Below, one piece after another: positions 59,083 to 64,000 of a stretch of 64,000 bases of DNA. The notes under the pieces are model-generated. The model did not search any database, was not told the origin of the DNA, and was given only the letters and a program-made list of their open reading frames with translations. Made by a program: the position numbers and the translations under genes. Position 1 is the first letter of the stretch; the number at the start of each line of letters is the position of its first letter. The stretch comes from UBA6912 sp963792895 (GTDB taxonomy: Bacteria; Actinomycetota; Acidimicrobiia; Spongiisociales; UBA5794): NCBI GenBank assembly GCA_963792895.1, contig CAWBYA010000008.1:1-64000 (forward strand), in the 5' to 3' direction.

Positions 59083-59781
59083 ATGATCCGCAGATCCGCA
59101 ATCGTGACCCTGATCGTTGCCGCAGCCATGGCGCTCGGCCCAACAGCATTCGCCAAAGGACCGCTCGGCGCGATGATCGAAGGAGAGGGCATCACCGGTT
59201 CGCTCGTCATCGACGAGCCCGGCGAGCTCGGTCAAGGCACTGCGATGAGCGCATTGGTCGAGGCGGCAGGGTTCTTTCCCCTCGTCTTCGGCGACGGCGC
59301 CGTCACGACCGACCCGCCCACCAAGGCCATCGGCAAGCAGCGCATCGTCATAACGTGGGATCTCGGCGGCGGCGACTCGGTCGTCGAGGAGATCTATCAC
59401 CGTGCCGCCGGCGGGCCACTCGCCTACGTGGCACCCGGTCAGGCTTTCTGGGAAGACACGGCAGCCGCGGCCGGCGGCTGGTTCAGGCTCACCGGCGACA
59501 TCGCGACTCCCTTGATCGAATTCGGCGTCGAGCGCGATGCCCTCGCACACCTGCTACCCGCCGCGCCGCCACAAGGGCCGGAGACCACGCCGACGGCCGC
59601 GCCTCCCGCTGAGTCGGCATCGCAGCCGGGACCGCCCGCACCCGCGGCAGTTGTCTCGGCGGCGCCGGCTGTAGAACCAGCGCGTACCGTTCCCGTGGGG
59701 TTGGTTGCGACAGTGGCCGCCGTCGCGGCAGCGTTGGGAGCCACGGCATGGCGCAGCAGGCGCCGGCCCAGGACGCAGTGA
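59083..59781 (+). CDS. Exported protein with C-terminal membrane anchor
   Basis: The 232-residue protein has a signal peptide (IRRSAIVTLIVAAAMALGPTAFA), a mixed domain of about 130 residues with blocks GQGTAMSALVEAAGFFPLVF and RIVITWDLGGGDSVVEEIY, a proline/alanine-rich stalk (ETTPTAAPPAESASQPGPPA) and a terminal helix (VGLVATVAAVAAALGATAW) ending in arginines. This is a cell-surface protein with a stalk. No family is recognised. AAAGGAG lies five bases before the ATG at 59083. It sits just upstream of the ECF sigma gene and may belong to its signalling unit. Confidence 0.7.
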   Translation: MIRRSAIVTLIVAAAMALGPTAFAKGPLGAMIEGEGITGSLVIDEPGELGQGTAMSALVEAAGFFPLVFGDGAVTTDPPTKAIGKQRIVITWDLGGGDSVVEEIYHRAAGGPLAYVAPGQAFWEDTAAAAGGWFRLTGDIATPLIEFGVERDALAHLLPAAPPQGPETTPTAAPPAESASQPGPPAPAAVVSAAPAVEPARTVPVGLVATVAAVAAALGATAWRSRRRPRTQ

Positions 59782-59794
59782 TCGAAGGAGGGTG

Positions 59795-60358
59795 GTGGAC
59801 CGACCACCTGACACCACGGAGATCGAGCTGGCGGCACGTGCTCGACACGGGGATCTCGTTGCGTACGCGGAACTCGTGCGGCGCAACCAGACGATTGCCT
59901 TTCGTGTCGCCTGGCTGCTCTCCGCCTCCGCCGCCGAGGCCGAGGACGCCGCCCAGGAGGCCTTCATAAAGGCCTATGAAGCGCTGCCCAGGCTCAGAGA
60001 GGGCGCACCGTTCCGGCCGTGGCTGCTTGCCATCGTCGCCAACCAGGCGAGGAACCGGCGGAGGGCTGCAGGACGACGCAACCGATACGAGTCGACGGCT
60101 GCGCTCGCCGTCTCGGGAGATGCGGTCCCATCCCCCGAGGCGGCGGCGCTCGCGCACGATCGCCGGGCGCGGCTCCACACGGCCGTTGCCGACCTGCCGG
60201 AACATGAGCGGATCGTTGTCTCCTGTCGCTACTTCCTCGAGCTCTCCGAAGCGGAGACCTCGGGTGTGCTCGGGATACCAGCCGGCACGGTGAAGTCGCG
60301 GCTCTCGCGGGCGCTGGCGCGGCTGCGCGTTGTGATGGACGGAGAAGGCGATGAGTGA
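59795..60358 (+). CDS. ECF-type RNA polymerase sigma factor
   Basis: The 187-residue sigma factor has region 2 (ELVRRNQTIAFRVAWLLSASAAEAEDAAQEAFIKAYEALPR, split here) with the core-binding and -10-reading helix, and region 4 (LPEHERIVVSCRYFLELSEAETSGVLGIPAGTVKSRLSRALARLR, split) with the -35 helix-turn-helix. Start is likely GTG 59795, with AAGGAGG immediately upstream; GTG 59792 is an alternative. It overlaps the next gene by eight bases. The pair is a probable sigma/anti-sigma unit; the target promoter is unknown. Confidence 0.9.
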   Translation: MDRPPDTTEIELAARARHGDLVAYAELVRRNQTIAFRVAWLLSASAAEAEDAAQEAFIKAYEALPRLREGAPFRPWLLAIVANQARNRRRAAGRRNRYESTAALAVSGDAVPSPEAAALAHDRRARLHTAVADLPEHERIVVSCRYFLELSEAETSGVLGIPAGTVKSRLSRALARLRVVMDGEGDE

Positions 60359-61088
60359 AGACCAGTTGGTCGACGAATTGACCGCACTCGGCGGCGATCT
60401 CCGGTATCCAGAGACGCCTGCGCTCACAGCCGGTGTGCTGGCCGGCATCGCAGGGCGACGTCGCAGGCGTCAACGGCTCATCGTCGCTGCTGCTGTTGTT
60501 GCCGCCACGGCCGTCGCCATCGGGATCCTTCCCGGCCCGCGGCAAGCCGTCGCCCGCATGCTCGGGATCGGCAGCGTCCGCATCGAACAGATACGGTCGC
60601 TGGATCTGCCGCCCGCCACACCCACCGATGCGATGCTCGGCCGCAGAACGACCTTTGCCGAGGCGGCCGATGCAGCAGGCTTCACGCCGCTCGTCCCTGA
60701 ACTCGCCGGCTTCGACGATCCCGAGGTGTTCGTGAGCAGCGGTTTCGGCGCCGCGATCATCACGCTGCGCTACCCGGCGCCCGATGGATCACCGGGGCTC
60801 GTGATCACACAACTCGCTTCCGACCGGCAGATACTCGTCAAGCAGGCAGGCGAGGCGACCAGCGTCCGCGAGACGCTGGTGAACGGGTCCCCGGCCCTGT
60901 GGGTGGAAGGCGCCCACACCATCTCCCTTTACACGGGCACTGACGGCTCGTTCCTCGAGGATCGCTCACGGCTCGTCGGCAACACACTGATCTGGGAGAC
61001 CGGCGGCGTGACTCTCCGCCTCGAGTCTGCGCTCACGATGGAGGACGCGCTCACGATCGCCACCTCGATGGGTGACCGCAACGAATGA
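60351..61088 (+). CDS. Membrane anti-sigma factor candidate
   Basis: The 245-residue protein has a short cytoplasmic start (SEDQLVDELTALGGDLRYPE), one membrane helix at about 43-60 (LIVAAAVVAATAVAIGILP) and an exterior domain of about 170 residues (blocks TTFAEAADAAGFTPLVPELAGF, AIITLRYPAPDGSPGLVITQL) resembling DUF4367-type anti-sigma or lipoprotein-like domains. No zinc ASD motif is evident. Overlap with the sigma gene by eight bases supports a partnership; the sensed signal is unknown. Confidence 0.7.
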   Translation: MSEDQLVDELTALGGDLRYPETPALTAGVLAGIAGRRRRRQRLIVAAAVVAATAVAIGILPGPRQAVARMLGIGSVRIEQIRSLDLPPATPTDAMLGRRTTFAEAADAAGFTPLVPELAGFDDPEVFVSSGFGAAIITLRYPAPDGSPGLVITQLASDRQILVKQAGEATSVRETLVNGSPALWVEGAHTISLYTGTDGSFLEDRSRLVGNTLIWETGGVTLRLESALTMEDALTIATSMGDRNE

Positions 61089-61153
61089 CCGGGCTCCCCG
61101 ACGCGTCCTGAGAAGCGAATACCGCGACCAACGGGCCTTGGATCGTGTGTCTC

Positions 61154-61192
61154 CGAGGCCATCGGGGGTGGCACACACCTCCGATGGCCTCG
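61154..61192. terminator. Bidirectional terminator hairpin
   Basis: A 17-bp stem with one G-U wobble (61154-61170 with 61176-61192, loop GCACA) stands between the convergent anti-sigma and RND exporter genes, which end at 61088 and 61205. Confidence 0.65.
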
Positions 61193-61204
61193 AGTTGCAC
61201 TGAT

Positions 61205-64000
61205 TCAGCCCTCCCGACTCTCGCGCACGGCCGTTGCCCGCTCGTGCGGCTCGTACACGAACTCTCCGCTGCGCGTCACCTCTGCGATGAGCTCCTCCCG
61301 CTCCTCGCCCTTGCGAGACGGAGTGATGAGCATCAACAAACTCGGCAATACGAGCAACGACACCAGCAACGAGAAGGCGATCATCACCGCCGTCAGCACA
61401 CCGAACGTGGCGAACATCGGCATCGGCGCCAAGGCCATCACCAAGAAGCCGGTCATCGACGTGGCCGCTGAGATGGCGAGCGCACCGCCCGTGCCCTCGC
61501 CCGCGCGCCGCAGCGCGGGGAATCGGCTCGGCTCATGCTCGAACTCCTCGATGAACCGCACAGTGAAGTGTGTGGCGTAGTCAACGCCGACACCAATCGA
61601 GATCGCGGCAATCGTCGCCGTGACCATATTGATCCGATAGCCGACGAGGTACATGAATCCATAGATCCACGCCACAACGAGCAGGATGGGCACCATCGAG
61701 ATGAGGGCATAGCGCCCCGACCGCTTCAGCACCGATGTCATCCTCCGCCCGAAGCGGCGGAAGATGAAGAACAGCGTGACGAACACGAGCACCGACGTCA
61801 GTGCAACCGCAATCGGCAGCGACGTGAGCATCGCCTGCATGAACGAGTCGAGGGTTTCCTGGGTGGTGATACCGCCTCCGGACACAGTCGCAGTGACGCC
61901 GGCAACCTGCTGCTCGATCCCCTGCGCCGTGTCCTCCAGCACCGTCCTGGCTCCCAGGATGATCTCGTCGTCGGTGAACGTCGCAATCGCAACGGCGAGC
62001 GTCGTTGCCTGCGTGCCGTCGCCGACGAAGAGGAAGGTCTCGGTTTGGTCCGGCCGGAACACCACCGCGCCTTCGCTGTTCGTCACCTCGTTGTCGTGCA
62101 CGTATTCGTAGATGGCGGCGACCTGCTCACGACTATCGGCGAGGCCGTCGTTGTTGGCATCTGTGATCGCCACGCCCGTTGCGGCGAGAATCGCGGACCG
62201 CATCGACTCCGACGTCGTCGCCACGCGAACCACCGTCATCGCCGAAGCGTTGAATTCGACATCACCGTTGAAGTCTCGGACGAAGCCTGCGTCGGATGCG
62301 TCGATCGCGGCCTGAGCGGACTCCAGCGCAGCAAGCGTCTCGGGAGACGTGAGGTCTCCTTCGACCAAGATGTAGTCGATCTCCCCTCCACCGCTTCCCC
62401 AATGCTGCTCGAGCTTGTCGAGGCTCATGACGAAACCGGTCTTGGACGAGAGGAAGTCCTTGACCTCGAAGCCGCTTTCCACCTGCGACGCCGCCAGGAG
62501 CCCGAACACGGCCAGGACGGCAACCGCCGGCAGCGTGAACACGCGCCAGCGGGCGAGGAAGTGCACGATGGTGCCTGCTGCTTTGAACCCGTGGCCTGCA
62601 CCTTTCACCTCGTCGGTGAGTGGACGACCTTCCTCAGCCGCACGTGCGTTGCGGCGGCAGGTGAAGCGATACGGCACGTAGATGAAGAGCGCCAGGAACA
62701 GCAGATAGACGGCCCAGCCGATTGCAGGGAAGACAATGGCCGCCGTCACCGCAGCTCCTGCGATGAACGCCGCACCAACGAAGCCGATCTTCTGGCTGAC
62801 GAGCCGCGTGTGGCTGAGGTCCGCCGGCCGGGGGCCCATGCGCTCCTCCATCGAAAGGAGGAGCTTCGGAACGACCCAGCCGAGGACCATGTAGGCGACC
62901 AGCAAGCCGACGGCCGCGGCAATCCCGAACTCGATGATGGCTGGGATGCCGGACACGGTATTCGACAGGAAGGCGGCGGCGGAGGACAGCGCAGCGAGCA
63001 ACAACGCGGCGGAGACCGCCGTCATCCCAAGTGGGTAGGCGCGTGCTCGCGAGTGTCCCTTCACTTGCATCTCCCGAGCGCGGCCGCTTCCGTGGATGAA
63101 GAAGTCCACGCCGAAGCTGATCAGGGCGATCGGGACGATCATGATCAACAGGGGAGACCCGGTCTTCAGGCCGAGCAAGGCGTTGAGCCCGTTGTACCCC
63201 ATCATCGTGATGCCGAGGCCGGCGCCGACGAGCATTGCCGCCCAGTACGAGCGGAGCAGTGCGCCGACGAAGATCAAGATGAAAACGATCGCATAGAAGA
63301 TGAACGGGCCGGCGGCGGCTCCCTGCTCTTCACCGACGAGCCCGCCGTCAATTGCGACGCCGATCGCAGTGATCGACTGCTCGTTTCCGCGCAGCATCGT
63401 CTGCACTTCACGGAGCCATCGCTCGGCATCGAAGTTGGTGTCGTCGCCGAACGACTCCTGCGTTTGCTCCGGATCGAATGTGTCGATGTCATAGAGCAAC
63501 CGGGAGAAGAACGCGGCCGATTCCCAGACGACGAGGGTCTCGCCATCGATCGTCGTCGGCTCCCGCGTCGTGGACGTCGGCGACAAGAGGAATCGCAGCG
63601 AGCTTGTCGGGGCGTCATCGGCGAGCAACGTCGCAAGCGCTGCCGTCACGTCGGCGTTGGACGCCGCCTCGAGGCCGCCCGGCAGCGCTGCGTCGACGGC
63701 GTCGGCGATCGAGAAGACGCCGTTGATCGTGAGCCCGAGCTCTCGATCGAAGGAGGACACCAGGTGCGTCTGCGAGGCGGGGTCCGCGAGGACCGCATCT
63801 TGATTCTGTTTCAGCTCGAGGAGTGACTCCCGGGTGAGCACGTTGCCGCCGTCTGGGGTCTCGACGATGAACGAGACGCCGCGGACGGGCGATGTTGTCG
63901 CAAACATGTCTTCGACGCGACTCTGTGTTTCGTAGATCTCGCCACTGGGGTCGAACGATGGCTCGCCGTCGTCGGCGAGCACGGGGAACAGCCCTGCAAG
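61205..64000 (-). CDS. RND/MMPL-superfamily exporter, N-terminus outside the window
   Basis: The visible 931 residues continue past base 64000 in frame (LAGLFP before the next in-window start), so the N-terminus lies beyond the window. Two transmembrane blocks are present: the first around the middle (FIFYAIVFILIFVGALLRSYW and following; LGMTAVSAALLLAALSSAAAFL) and the second near the end (SLPIAVALTSVLVFVTLFFIF, LISMVPILLVVAWIYGFMYLVG, IAAISIGVGVDYATHFTVRF), each preceded by a large exterior domain. GVGVDYATHF and the similar FGVDFFIHGS are the usual D-containing RND helices. It exports hydrophobic compounds or lipids by proton motive force, substrate unknown. Confidence 0.88.
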   Translation of the reverse strand, partial: LAGLFPVLADDGEPSFDPSGEIYETQSRVEDMFATTSPVRGVSFIVETPDGGNVLTRESLLELKQNQDAVLADPASQTHLVSSFDRELGLTINGVFSIADAVDAALPGGLEAASNADVTAALATLLADDAPTSSLRFLLSPTSTTREPTTIDGETLVVWESAAFFSRLLYDIDTFDPEQTQESFGDDTNFDAERWLREVQTMLRGNEQSITAIGVAIDGGLVGEEQGAAAGPFIFYAIVFILIFVGALLRSYWAAMLVGAGLGITMMGYNGLNALLGLKTGSPLLIMIVPIALISFGVDFFIHGSGRAREMQVKGHSRARAYPLGMTAVSAALLLAALSSAAAFLSNTVSGIPAIIEFGIAAAVGLLVAYMVLGWVVPKLLLSMEERMGPRPADLSHTRLVSQKIGFVGAAFIAGAAVTAAIVFPAIGWAVYLLFLALFIYVPYRFTCRRNARAAEEGRPLTDEVKGAGHGFKAAGTIVHFLARWRVFTLPAVAVLAVFGLLAASQVESGFEVKDFLSSKTGFVMSLDKLEQHWGSGGGEIDYILVEGDLTSPETLAALESAQAAIDASDAGFVRDFNGDVEFNASAMTVVRVATTSESMRSAILAATGVAITDANNDGLADSREQVAAIYEYVHDNEVTNSEGAVVFRPDQTETFLFVGDGTQATTLAVAIATFTDDEIILGARTVLEDTAQGIEQQVAGVTATVSGGGITTQETLDSFMQAMLTSLPIAVALTSVLVFVTLFFIFRRFGRRMTSVLKRSGRYALISMVPILLVVAWIYGFMYLVGYRINMVTATIAAISIGVGVDYATHFTVRFIEEFEHEPSRFPALRRAGEGTGGALAISAATSMTGFLVMALAPMPMFATFGVLTAVMIAFSLLVSLLVLPSLLMLITPSRKGEEREELIAEVTRSGEFVYEPHERATAVRESREG

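Noticed and set aside
61535..63826. A 763-residue open frame on the plus strand
   Set aside because: It is antisense to the RND exporter, rich in Arg, His, Asp and Glu from codon reflection, and has no membrane or domain features.
1..64000. CRISPR array or toxin-antitoxin pair
   Set aside because: No spaced direct repeats of CRISPR type and no paired small toxin/antitoxin genes were seen on reading the window.

Overview
The window is 64 kb of high-GC DNA, densely packed with short intergenic gaps and many ATGA/GTGA stop-start overlaps. It looks like the chromosome of an actinobacterium. Supporting signs are a Gly-Cys-Val tRNA cluster, a maleylpyruvate-isomerase/mycothiol-type domain protein, the Gram-positive SOS box (GAAC-N4-GTTC) at lexA and recA, a PlsB-type acyltransferase, a DUF3054 protein and the recA/cinA/rimO neighbourhood. 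RNase Y and RNase J both occur here. I infer a lineage outside the classical Streptomyces/Mycobacterium groups, perhaps Acidimicrobiia-like, but the sequence alone does not fix this.

Layout. 1-1730: right end of an integrated element, with two excisionase-like HTH genes and a tyrosine integrase abutting the 3' end of tRNA-Val(CAC). 1731-9756: assorted metabolic genes (VOC protein, dienelactone hydrolase, acyl-CoA dehydrogenase, beta-propeller protein, zincin, PlsB). 9760-11175: a stand-alone TIR-like protein with a CBS-like C-terminus, the best candidate for an undescribed immune or signalling protein. 11660-18494: NfuA-like scaffold, acyl-CoA synthetase, NERD protein, PH-domain membrane protein, an ArsR/SRPBCC operon and a methyltransferase. 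18495-19450: a decayed gene and three tRNAs.

19489-30306: nucleotide, DNA-damage and RNA functions: dut, nrdR, lexA with a divergent LysM gene under three SOS boxes, an rny-miaB-miaA-dapF operon, and recA with its own SOS box. 30356-36369: a leftward operon PHP phosphatase, flavin reductase, thrC, rimO, cinA, thpR. 37516-53201: two long leftward runs. One is dapA, rnj, ftsK, pabB/pabC fusion, E1alpha, E1beta, E2, TSUP permease. The other is M16 peptidase, dapB, terC, universal stress protein. Between them lies a rightward thioredoxin-TPR gene. 53246-59001: a membrane-glycan cluster (GT4, LPG-synthase-like membrane protein, methyltransferase, GT2, polytopic GT-C-like protein). 59083-61088: secreted protein, ECF sigma factor and anti-sigma candidate. 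61205-64000: an RND/MMPL exporter running off the end.

Notable anomalies. Four otherwise conserved genes (plsB, thpR, thrC, M16 peptidase) each carry one extra base at, or compatible with, a GCCGC context in the sense strand. DapF has Ser where the second catalytic Cys is expected. miaA has no ATG/GTG/TTG upstream of its P-loop and appears to start at a CTG overlapping the miaB stop codon.
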